The position numbers were made by a program, and so were the translations under genes. A stretch of 11,918 nucleotides of DNA, from assembly GCA_036940085.1 (NCBI GenBank), contig JALLBK010000665.1:1-11918 (forward strand), written 5' to 3'. A model generated the notes under the pieces. It did not search any database. It was given only the letters and a program-made list of their open reading frames with translations, and was not told the origin of the DNA. Source of the stretch: Discostella pseudostelligera (taxonomy: Eukaryota > Bacillariophyta > Thalassiosirophyceae > Thalassiosirales > Thalassiosiraceae). Below are positions 1-6,624 of the stretch, in pieces; within the stretch, counting starts at the first letter, position 1; each line of letters starts with the position of its first letter.

Positions 1-2310
1 ACGTCCGTCATTGCATTTTCAATTCCTGGGATGTGGAGGGGTGTAAGTGGTGATGTTTTTTTAAGCTGTAGTCGGAGGGCCAGTGCTCGAAGCAGTTGCA
101 TTGCAACCGTTGATTGCCTGGATGCCATTCGAGTCACCCAGGATACGGTTGTTTGGTTATCACTGAAGAGGGCCACATGTGCACCATCGAGTTTGGGGCA
201 GATTGTCTCCATTGCTAGCCATAGTAAGAGAAGGCCGGCCATCTCTAAGTCGTTGTTGGTGAGGGTTCTGGTTGGGTCGGAAGTTGAAACGATCGCTGCA
301 CTGATGTCGTCAGGCCATTGCAGTTGGAGATGACGCCTCCTACTCCTGCTCCCGATGCATTCGTAATGCCAATGTAATCTGGCCATTTCGTGACTAATGA
401 AGCGCACTTAGTTGGTGTGCTGACGGATTCACGTAAGAAGGTGCGGCACTCTGTGAGAGCCACGCGGAGCGGCGAGTTACCATGTAAAAAGACCCTCGCT
501 GGCTGTTTGCCGAGGATTTTGTTGAATGGTGACATAAGACCTCGGCCCGCCGGGATTGTGGTGAACGCATGACGAAGTTTTGAAATCACCGACTGGAATT
601 CCAAAAAGGGGACACCCCAATTTCGGTTGCACCCTGCTCGTAGCCAGCTTGTAATGATTGTCATGATGGCGTTGCGTTTAGCTTCCTCGAGTCACACGGT
701 TTTTGCGATACCATTGAATGTGAGGCCTAGGATGTCTTTCACCACAGCCCAAGAGCCGTCCAACTTGTCTAATTTATTCTTAGAAATTGGGTCTGAGGTG
801 TCGATAAGATCCAGTGGGAATACATCATGGATACCATACATGATTGCGTTGGAATAGTGGCGAAGTTGAGCCAATGATGTGGGGATAGCCAGGCCAACAA
901 AATCATCCATGTAGACCTCTAGGAGAAACTGGAGTGGATGTGACGTGTCATGAAGTGGAAGGAGTTTGATATCATCGCTGAGTTCTGTGAGATGAGCAAA
1001 TTTGTGTGGTTGCAAAGTGCCCAAGGGGAGTTGTAAGTAGTCCTCCGCTACATCTCGTGCCATTTCCGATGCAACGCAAAAATATGGTGGAGATTCTATC
1101 CATCCCATCTGCAATGACGTAGGCACCACTAACTTCACTGGTTGATTCGGAGGCTGCGGAAGGACATAGCAAAAATTCCATTCTTGTCCTGTCTTGCAGT
1201 CCAACCGCCAGAAGCCATCCTTGATATTGAACTTTGTCATGAAGATTTTGGCATCCCTGTCCGCCGTCGCAAACGCGTGGATGATCCGTTGTAGAGAGTG
1301 TCCGATTTGATTGATTGCTCCTCGGGGGCTGTTTTGGTTGTAGCTGCATTGACTGAGGGCATGGTAGTTCCATCCTGGAGTTTGACCGGGAAGGATAAGT
1401 CTAGGAGCACGGAACTGTCGAAATTTGTGAGGTATCATTGCCAATGGTGATATTTTTAGTTCTGGAGGGTGGTCATGTTTGATGTCCTCCCATAAAACCA
1501 CTCGAGCTTGTCCTGTTCGATTGCCTCTGGCAAGAGTGCTGATGCATGTGGGCCTCGGTCAATCGCCGCCTGTAATTGCTGCCGTGTCCAGTTGGCCCCC
1601 GTTTCCATCGGGCAGCCTAATGTAGCGTACTCCGTGAGTAATGCTGCGGCTGGATGATGGAGAGCAAGATTTGCCGGACACATGTTGTTGCAGTGGTTGG
1701 TGACAGGGTCGAATTTCGTTGGGAGGACATAATCGCCCCGGTGTGTCGTCCACAAGGTGATATCACTTGGTTGATCCTGTTGCAATTGTCTCTGAACTCG
1801 CTTGTTGGCTTTGCGCAACTTATTGGTTGATGCCCCAGTGACTTGTTTGCCCGTCGCAAGTGTAGGCAGAAGCAGTTGTTCCATGTGTACTGGTACAGAT
1901 TCCCTGTGCCCCTTTTTGGTTAAGTCCGGCATAGTGGGGTTGGTGGGCGTGAGTGATGATGTGTCCGCACTCTCTATGAGACCGATGCCTATAATACCCT
2001 CTGATAAAGTGAGCGGGTTAGGACTATCGGTATGGATTGGGGAAGATAGATCAAGAACTCCAGCTTCCCTAAAGTGGGATCTGGGGGGAGTGAACTCCAG
2101 TAGTGAAGCATCTCGTTGCCGCTCGGGTACCAAAGCAGTCGTTCGATGCAAACATGAATTGTTAACGGTTATAATCCTACCTTCCCCTCCGTCCAATGGC
2201 GGCAGTGGCAGCCGAACCTGCTTGCTTGCTGCTCGTGAACGGGTAGTCGATAATACAATTGGTGCAGGTGGCGGGTATCGCCTGGAAATCAAGGCCGGGC
2301 CCCCCCAATA
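1..2310 (-). pseudogene. Broken RT-RNase H polyprotein of a retroelement
   Basis: The upstream part (2292-1456) has a low-complexity start, then a conserved block (NLALHHPAAALL, EYATLGCP, DRGPHASALLPEAI). It ends where the frame changes near 1500-1530 into the RT frame, which opens with ARVVLWEDIKHDHPPELKIS. RT motif A is IKDGFWRLDC and motif C is YMDDF, with the YMDD codons at 902-913, so the polymerase aspartates survive. An in-frame TGA at 692-694 interrupts a stretch whose two sides share one frame. RNase H begins with ITNASGAGVGG at about 370-335, where the expected first catalytic aspartate is asparagine (AAT, 359-361). Near 325-330 one base is missing, and the rest (FSDNQTTVSWVTR, then LHIPGIENAMTD at the edge) reads in the next frame. 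The product cannot be functional as written. Confidence 0.85.
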
Positions 2311-3079
2311 TCATTCAGCTGGTCGAGCTGCTGATCTGTTTGCCACGGTGGCTTTGAATTCCGTCCATGGGAGGCGTGCCAATTCATCGGTCATAGCATC
2401 AAAACCTGGTTGCAATGATGCACACAACGCATTTGCAAACTCGTCCGTTACCTCCGACGTTCCTGCATGTCCCGTTCGATGGTTACAGTATCGTGGGTTG
2501 CAACGACCCAAAATGTAATTATAACACAGGTTGTTTTTCCCGTTGGCCCCCACATAAGCCGGTATTTTTGGGATATTGGTCCAAGTAACGCCTGCTAAGG
2601 CCATGACCCGAGTAATTTGGAGGCAGTTTACCTGGGAAAGATAGCTGGATACCATTGTCTTAATAGCTGGATGGGTGGACTGCCGGACTGTGTTTTGTTG
2701 GGCTGTAGATGCACCAGTCATGGAGGAGGTGTTGCTGTGGACTGATCGTGATGTCGATGATAGTATTTTGTGGGGGGGCTGGTGTGGCACGGGGTGGTGG
2801 GGGGAGGCTGAGGGAGGAGTTGGTTACAGCGCTGGCAACGTTGGCGGCCGGTGGCGCCATAGCAATTACCTCAATGTCCTCGGAGTCCTTGTCGTCTTCC
2901 TCATCATAGTTGTCGCCAGTGCTCACGCCGTCTGGGTCCAGTTCTTCTTGGTCCACGTTTGAGTCTGAAATTCCAAAATCCTGTTGTTGTCTCGGCCTGG
3001 TGCACGGGTGCTGTGGTTCGTCGTCGTCAGATGAATCATACCGGCACGGGCGTGCCCGGGTTCGTTTGCTAGAAGGCAT
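2311..3079 (-). pseudogene. Gag-like protein with CCCH-type knuckle, frame-broken
   Basis: The frame from the ATG at 3079-3077 encodes a basic start (SSKRTRARPCR), a strongly acidic middle (SDDDE; EEDDKDSEDIE) and a proline-rich stretch, and stops at 2660. The downstream part (2790-2311) is one frame over. It carries the cysteine/histidine cluster CYNYILGRCNPRYCNHRTGH at about 2470-2530, followed by a conserved helix (EFANALCASLQPGFDAM) that I recall beside the same knuckle in related diatom elements. The switch must fall between 2660 and 2790. A seven-G run at 2772-2778 is a likely site for a one-base insertion. The second part ends at TGA 2313-2311, in frame with the polyprotein that follows. 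That stop could be decay or a natural Gag/Pol boundary. The Gag assignment rests on position and the knuckle. Confidence 0.65.
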
Positions 3080-3095
3080 GGTAGTGTGGCTCTAC

Positions 3096-3338
3096 TTAAT
3101 CGCTATCACTATCCGTGTTGCTATTGCTGTCCACGAGCACCCGTAAAATTGGTACAGTGTACCAGCGTCCTCGATATTTAACAAGATGGTAGAGGCGCCG
3201 GTAGTTGCGGCCATCATAGGAAAAATTGCTAACTCCGGGTGGAAGGTGGTGCAAGATGGGGTTGAGGCGCGGGGAGCGACGAACAGGGTGGAGGGTAGTC
3301 ATTCCGTTGGTTGTAGACTTGGTTGCCGTATTGCTCAT
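3096..3338 (-). CDS. Small hypothetical protein at the 5' end of the retroelement
   Basis: This 80-codon ORF starts at ATG 3338-3336 and stops 16 bases before the Gag-like ATG at 3079, on the same strand. It contains VRRSPRLNP, then a tyrosine/arginine-rich middle (YDGRNYRRLYHLVKYRGRWY) and an acidic Ser/Asp end (DSNSNTDSDSD). The middle pattern could be a small folded domain, but I do not recognise a family. Its position suggests it belongs to the retroelement as a first small ORF or leader peptide. It may equally be the 5' part of the Gag frame cut off by a stop. An open frame this short could also be chance. Confidence 0.4.
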   Translation of the reverse strand: MSNTATKSTTNGMTTLHPVRRSPRLNPILHHLPPGVSNFSYDGRNYRRLYHLVKYRGRWYTVPILRVLVDSNSNTDSDSD

Positions 3339-3557
3339 TTAGGCTGCTTAATTTCTACTACTAGGCTCAACCTGCAGCTACCTCTCATGGCCATGCCGCT
3401 CTTCCAAAAAGAATGGTGATAACGAGCGAGTGTTGCACTGCTGGCTGCATCTGTCCATCACCCCACTTTTTCTATCGCGCCCTATCTTCGTACTGAAACA
3501 GAAGGAGCCTCCGTCGCCACCGACAATGCCGCCGCAGCTGCTGCCGCTGCAGCAGAA
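3339..3557. other. Junction stretch without a recognisable gene
   Basis: This stretch lies between the first ORF of the minus-strand retroelement and the point where similarity to the 6621-7667 gene begins. The plus frame that later becomes the decayed copy is open from 3423 (just after TAA 3420-3422) and encodes an alanine-rich stretch, but it shows no similarity to the start of the intact copy. I looked for an LTR end and a tRNA-complementary primer site and found neither. The retroelement boundary must be in here or just to the left. Confidence 0.5.
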
Positions 3558-4541
3558 GATGACGAGGGTAACCACTCTGAATATGCTGCCGCCAGCACAT
3601 GCCATGCCGAGCGTCATTTTATGGAGAATGATCAAACACTGGTGATCTTGGTCGCTCTATGTCGTGGACTTCTTGATCATGAGGGTAACCAGCTAATTGA
3701 CTTTGATGCCAAACCATGGCGCTCGGTCAGGCCCGCCTTCCGAATCAAGCCAAAGGTAAAGGGCTACATGCGTGAAATCGAAAGGTGATGGAAGACGTTT
3801 GTTTGCCCTCCAGATTGTACCAAAGTTGGACCAAGGCCGGCAGTATGGCCTATGCCCCTGCTTCTTGATTGGCTTGACAAGCACCCTATAGTTGATGTGG
3901 TGGAGGTTCCGTATTTGACAACCAAAGTCCAAGAGATTAAAGCTGCTGTTATCCAATCGTATGGTATTGCAGCATCTGTAGATGCTGATGGAGAATCTGT
4001 AGTCGAAATTGAAAGGGATGCAAATGATGATGGTGCTAATGCTCTAGCACCTTCGCCTAGGCGTTTGCCAGCACGGGTAACAACAAACCGTAGCGGCAGA
4101 AACGGTACTATTATCCCCGCCCCCAATGCCATTGCAAAGACTGGAACTGATAATTTCGCAGGTCTCTCCGAAAGCATAAAATGGCTTGGCACATCGGTAT
4201 TGGCTTCTGCAAAGCTGTTTGCAACTCAAAAGGAGAAAGATCGTGCAATGACTATCGCAGAGAATGAAAAAGATCGTACGGCAAAGCTCGAATTGGCGAA
4301 ACTCGAAGCAGAGAAACGGGAGAAAGAAATTGCCGATGAAAGAGCGAGGGAGCATATCAATGTTCTTCATGTCCAAATTGATTCACTACGCAAGGATAAG
4401 TGACAACTGACGATGGAGATTCTTTCGGATAACAAACGAAGTAAAACTGTGGAAGACTTCCTTACCAAGGAAATTGAATAGATGACAGAGGAAGCACATG
4501 AGAAAGAGATGGAACTCTACAATTTACTTCAATGTGAATAA
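3558..4541 (+). pseudogene. Decayed paralogue of the 6621-7667 coiled-coil gene
   Basis: One plus-strand frame runs from about 3558 to TAA 4539-4541 with no frameshift needed between about 3600 and the end. It aligns with the intact gene throughout: LVALCRGLLDHEG against LVAMCRGLTNEEG, DWLDKHPIVDVVEVPYL against DWLDNNPIVDDIDVAFL, and ESIKWLGTSVLASAKLF against ESIKWLGTSVLASARLY. Three internal stops break it: TGA 3786-3788 (CGA in the intact gene), TGA 4401-4403 (CGA) and TAG 4479-4481 (CAG). It also has one 11-residue coiled-coil unit where the intact gene has two. The original start is not recognisable, because the first 40 or so residues of the intact copy have no counterpart. A shorter product from 3852 to 4403 remains open, but nothing suggests it is used. 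Confidence 0.85.
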
Positions 4542-4838
4542 ATAATTCGTCATACATAGCATATATATATTATTGGGTTGTTGTCGTTTGCTTCAGAAGT
4601 CATTCCGCCATATCCGATAGCTCGTCGAAGCGAATTACAAATGATATCCGTGTGGGTTAATATTACATATTCAGAGTCAATCGAGGAAATGAATCAAGAC
4701 TATGTACGGGTCGCTCCTCGCTCTCACTCTGAGAGTCCGGCTGAGATCTTATGCTGAACCCCGGAATTGGAATGGTTGTCCTTGAGGAGAAAATTTCATG
4801 TGGACAATCCTCATGGTCGGCCATGACAAGTGTTTCAT

Positions 4839-4879
4839 GCCACGTGGAATGTTCGCTTGGTGTTAAGAGCCACGTGGAA
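4839..4879. promoter_or_regulatory. Two G-box repeats (GCCACGTGGAA)
   Basis: Identical 11-base copies lie at 4839-4849 and 4869-4879, 30 bases apart start to start, about three helical turns. The palindromic core CACGTG is the classic target of bZIP and bHLH factors. Two exact copies on the same side of the helix, beside CCAAT and TGACGTCA, are more than expected by chance in 450 bases. Binding itself is not shown. Confidence 0.5.
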
Positions 4880-4886
4880 CCAATCC

Positions 4887-4894
4887 TGACGTCA
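4887..4894. promoter_or_regulatory. Full CRE palindrome TGACGTCA
   Basis: The perfect 8-base cAMP-response element lies eight bases after the second G-box copy. In diatoms, TGACGT-type elements are known to mediate CO2/cAMP-responsive transcription through bZIP factors in carbonic anhydrase promoters. Whether this one acts on the downstream gene is inference. Confidence 0.45.
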
Positions 4895-4993
4895 GACAGA
4901 CGATTCTCCACTTGGAGCAAGGCGCCAGGCCAGACAGACGCTTGTGGTATCTACCTCTTCTCTCCAACACCCGAAGCAACAGCAACAGCAACA

Positions 4994-4997
4994 TCAA
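4994..4997. repeat. Target site duplication, left copy (TCAA)
   Basis: TCAA immediately precedes the outer end of the left terminal inverted repeat and recurs at 6537-6540 immediately after the right one. The flanks are CAA/TCA-rich, so part of the match could be chance. However, the match falls exactly at the point where the two inverted repeats stop agreeing. Confidence 0.65.
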
Positions 4998-5109
4998 TGT
5001 TACTCCCCATATCACCACTGGTTGCCGTTTTGAAACGGTCCGCGACCATATTACCACTCCTTTCTCGTTTCTCGTTGGGTGGCAATATGGTCGCCGACCA
5101 TTTTGATAC
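4998..5109 (+). repeat. Left terminal inverted repeat
   Basis: The 112 bases run from TGTTACTCCCC inward to CCATTTTGATAC. They match the reverse complement of 6424-6536 except for two C/T differences and one extra A in the right copy. Near the inner end is the 15-base palindrome ATGGTCGCCGACCAT (5087-5101), with a looser copy, GGTCCGCGACCATATT, further out. Confidence 0.9.
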
Positions 5110-5169
5110 AGAGGAGCCATTGAAGATCTTTTGATCATCACATGCAGTCATGAGTGGTTTGTGCCGGTG

Positions 5170-6212
5170 ATGTGCGTTGGAGGCAGCAACCATGAGACAT
5201 CATCATCGTACAAATATGGTATGCAAAATATACAAAATATGAAGTCCAAGAGCAAGAGTAATTCTGCTACTGCTGCTGCCGCCACCACCGCCACGCAGAG
5301 GAGCAGGAGGAGCAAGGCCGCATCAGTTACCTCCATTGCCGCCGACGCCGCCGATGCCACCGACGCTGCCGATGCCGCCGATGACGCTGTCGCTGTCGCT
5401 GTCGCTGCGGCTTCTGCTGGTGTTTCTGATGATCATGCCGCTGGTGCATGGATGTCCACCGCCTGCACTGGTGACGACAATTCGAACGACAATGTGCAGA
5501 GCAACAACAAAGATGATAGCAAAGAAAATACAAGGACGGGATTATTCCAGCAAAGAGCCTGCTGATGAAAATATCCCATCCCCCGGGATTCCTGCCCAGT
5601 TACAAATTCAGGAACATCACAATCAGGAACATGAGCATCGTCATGCAGAGCTACCGCCAGATTTTTTTAATGGAGGGGGACATTGTCCTTACAGAAGAAC
5701 AAAAGTGTCATCGCCTTGCATTTTATGAGGCAGCGCTTACAAACTTCCTCACTAAAGGCCGTAATGAGCGCTTAATGATGAAAGACAAATACTCTGTCAT
5801 CAAGGAAGCATGCTTGCGGCTGCACAATGGTGAAACAGCAAGTGCACTTAAGCGGGCTGGATTCGGGAACATACACAGTTGGAGGAAGAAGTTTGGAATA
5901 CTCGTTGCTGGCGAACACAAAGTTCTTGTATCGAAGGAATCCACTTCTTCTGCATCGACGAGCGGAAATAACAACGACATGGATAACATCCGTCGTCCAA
6001 CATACATGGAGCGTGTATATAACGACATTCTAAAGCACCATGCGGACCACAAGAAGGGTGTAACTCTCCACAAAAAGGTTGGCAAGAAGTTCAGTAATAT
6101 CTCACGCGATTGGACAATTGAGCTGATACCAGATAACAATCATTCGCTCATGATTGCTGGTTCAAAACGGACAGCGACTGTTTTAAAATGGTTGCCCACT
6201 GTTTTAAAATAG
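5170..6212 (+). pseudogene. Truncated H2C2-integrase-like transposase
   Basis: Three plus frames contribute. Frame A (ATG 5170, open to 5565) encodes a Ser/Ala/Asp-rich low-complexity start, including a GCC-GAT repeat region (about 5335-5410). Frame B carries EPADENIPSPGIPAQ, and frame C (5565-6212) carries the recognisable part. Joining them needs two frame changes, near 5530-5560 and near the T7 run just before 5671, so introns or indels are both possible. Frame C has DKYSVIKEACLRLHNGE, then SALKRAGFGNIHSWRKKFG, then ERVYNDILKHHADHKKGVTL and KFSNISRDW. This resembles the leading part of an integrase zinc-binding domain, with the HH half visible. The CC half and the whole DDE core are missing. 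After about 6115 the frame reads into repeat DNA and ends at 6212. A catalytically active product is not possible. Confidence 0.6.
6116..6156 (+). repeat. 41-base direct repeat, copy 1
   Basis: The stretch beginning AATTGAGCTGATACCAGATA recurs at 6302-6342 with one A/G difference. This copy sits exactly where the transposase similarity stops, so it marks the truncation point and supplies the ELIPDNNHS residues of the frame. Confidence 0.9.
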
Positions 6213-6301
6213 TCGACGACTGTTTTAAAATAGTCGACGACTGTTTTGAAATAGTCGACGACTGTTTTAAAATAGTCGACGACTGTTTTAAAACAGTTGA
6301 G
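6176..6301 (+). repeat. Six-unit 21-base tandem array
   Basis: Six consecutive 21-base units start at 6176, 6197, 6218, 6239, 6260 and 6281. The consensus is GACTGTTTTAAAATAGTCGAC; the first and last units are divergent at their ends. Across the four inner unit junctions the sequence reads GTCGACGAC (6212, 6233, 6254, 6275), followed by TGTTTT. This is close to GTCGCCGACCATTTT in the terminal repeats. The array lies between two 41-base direct repeats and about 120 bases inside the right terminal repeat. Confidence 0.9.
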
Positions 6302-6342
6302 AATTGAGCTGATACCAGATAACAATCATTCGCTCGTGATTG
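6302..6342 (+). repeat. 41-base direct repeat, copy 2
   Basis: This is the second copy of the sequence at 6116-6156, 186 bases downstream, differing at 6336 (G here, A at 6150). Together the copies bracket the 21-base array, as expected if a segment was duplicated or the array was inserted with its flanks. Confidence 0.9.
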
Positions 6343-6423
6343 AATCCTCGAAATTGTTTTAATACCGCTGGGGTGGTAAAATGGGGTCACCGTAATTTAT
6401 AGCTTTTTTAAAACGATACGACG

Positions 6424-6536
6424 GTATCAAAATGGTCGGCGACCATATTGCCACCCAACGAGAAACGAGAAAGGAGTGGTAATATGGTTCACGGACCATT
6501 TCAAAACGGCAACCAGTGGTGATATGGGGAGTAACA
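6424..6536 (-). repeat. Right terminal inverted repeat
   Basis: The 113 bases are the inverted partner of 4998-5109. Read from the outer end it starts TGTTACTCCCC and ends CCATTTTGATAC. The palindrome ATGGTCGGCGACCAT lies at 6432-6446. Its two substitutions relative to the left copy are C-to-T at CpG positions. Confidence 0.9.
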
Positions 6537-6540
6537 TCAA
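6537..6540. repeat. Target site duplication, right copy (TCAA)
   Basis: TCAA directly follows the right terminal repeat and matches 4994-4997. Closing the gap would restore one CAACAT/CAGCAAC-rich leader without extra bases. Confidence 0.65.
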
Positions 6541-6561
6541 CATCAAACATCAACATCAACC

Positions 6562-6624
6562 ATGACGGCCGACGCCGATGGCCGGCCGGCGCAGCAGCAG
6601 ATTACACCCACAATCAAACCATGA
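6562..6624 (+). CDS. Short upstream ORF overlapping the main start by ATGA
   Basis: An ATG at 6562, preceded by a purine at -3 in ATCAACC, opens a 20-codon frame (MTADADGRPAQQQITPTIKP). Its TGA (6622-6624) overlaps the ATG of the coiled-coil gene at 6621-6623. This arrangement could allow termination-reinitiation or repress the main ORF. Alternatively it may be a former in-frame start lost to a one-base indel, because the frame of the main gene is also open upstream (to before 6562) but has no ATG there. Confidence 0.35.
   Translation: MTADADGRPAQQQITPTIKP

Larger units (their letters stand above)
1..3338 (-). mobile_element. Degenerate retroelement (Gag-like, RT, RNase H), 3' end outside window
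   Basis: Read on the minus strand, the order is a small ORF (3338-3096), a Gag-like ORF with a cysteine/histidine knuckle, an RT region with an intact YMDD box, and an RNase H region that continues past position 1. Fragments of one protein family follow each other across several frame breaks, so this is one decayed element and not several genes. I recognise the overall protein from diatom genomes by phrases such as IKDGFWRLDC and SLQMGWIESPPYFC. No integrase, tyrosine recombinase or LTR lies in the window, so I cannot decide between an LTR and a DIRS-like element. The right (5') boundary is uncertain; 3338 is only the last supported coding base. Confidence 0.8.
4542..4993 (+). promoter_or_regulatory. 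Promoter-like intergenic block of the coiled-coil gene
   Basis: This non-coding stretch follows the decayed copy and ends at the DNA transposon. It holds an AT-rich run (TATATATAT near 4562) and, nearer its right end, a cluster of regulatory-type sites: two copies of GCCACGTGGAA, a CCAAT at 4880-4884 and TGACGTCA at 4887-4894. The right end is rich in AGCAAC repeats that resemble the CAACAT-rich leader on the other side of the transposon. Assignment to the 6621 gene is inferred: removing the transposon would place this block directly upstream of that leader. Confidence 0.5.
4998..6536 (+). mobile_element. TIR DNA transposon, Ginger-like candidate, transposase truncated
   Basis: The 1539-base element is bounded by inverted repeats of 112 and 113 bases that begin TGTTACTCCCCATATC and differ by only two substitutions and one single-base indel. 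It is flanked by TCAA on both sides. Inside are a frame-broken H2C2-integrase-like transposase fragment (about 5170-6115) and a 21-base tandem array bracketed by 41-base direct repeats near the right end. A 4-base target duplication, ends starting TGT and an integrase-type transposase match what I recall of Ginger transposons, relatives of LTR-element integrases. That family name is inference, because the catalytic core is absent. With no complete transposase it must be non-autonomous. The near-identical ends suggest recent movement using an enzyme supplied in trans. Confidence 0.75.

Noticed and set aside
1802..2518. 238-residue plus-strand ORF
   Set aside because: It lies opposite the retroelement polyprotein, which has recognisable conserved blocks; this one has none.
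2660..2790. Programmed ribosomal frameshift within the Gag-like gene
   Set aside because: The overlap lies in low-complexity sequence by a seven-base homopolymer, and the rest of the element carries clear decay, so an indel or base-call error is simpler.
3339..3557. LTR or primer-binding site for the retroelement
   Set aside because: No TG...CA-bounded repeat partner is inside the window and no clear tRNA-end complement was found; the other end of the element is not present for comparison.
3786..4481. TGA codons read as selenocysteine, or a changed genetic code
   Set aside because: The intact copy has CGA and CAG at these sites, no cysteine is involved, one of the three is TAG, and the neighbouring genes use standard stops.
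5327..5533. Minus-strand histidine/arginine/glutamine-rich ORF
   Set aside because: It is the complement of the GCC-GAT low-complexity stretch in the transposase leader and has no family features.
6176..6301. CRISPR-like array
   Set aside because: Units are contiguous with no spacers, sit in a eukaryotic transposon, and match its terminal repeats.
6140..6325. Minus-strand ORF with a repeated YFKTVVD protein motif
   Set aside because: It is only the 21-base tandem array read as protein; 21 is divisible by three, so any frame without a stop looks like a repeat protein.
6516..6620. Longer N terminus for the coiled-coil protein beginning inside the transposon end
   Set aside because: There is no ATG in that frame before 6621, and the decayed paralogue shows no similarity to the extra residues.
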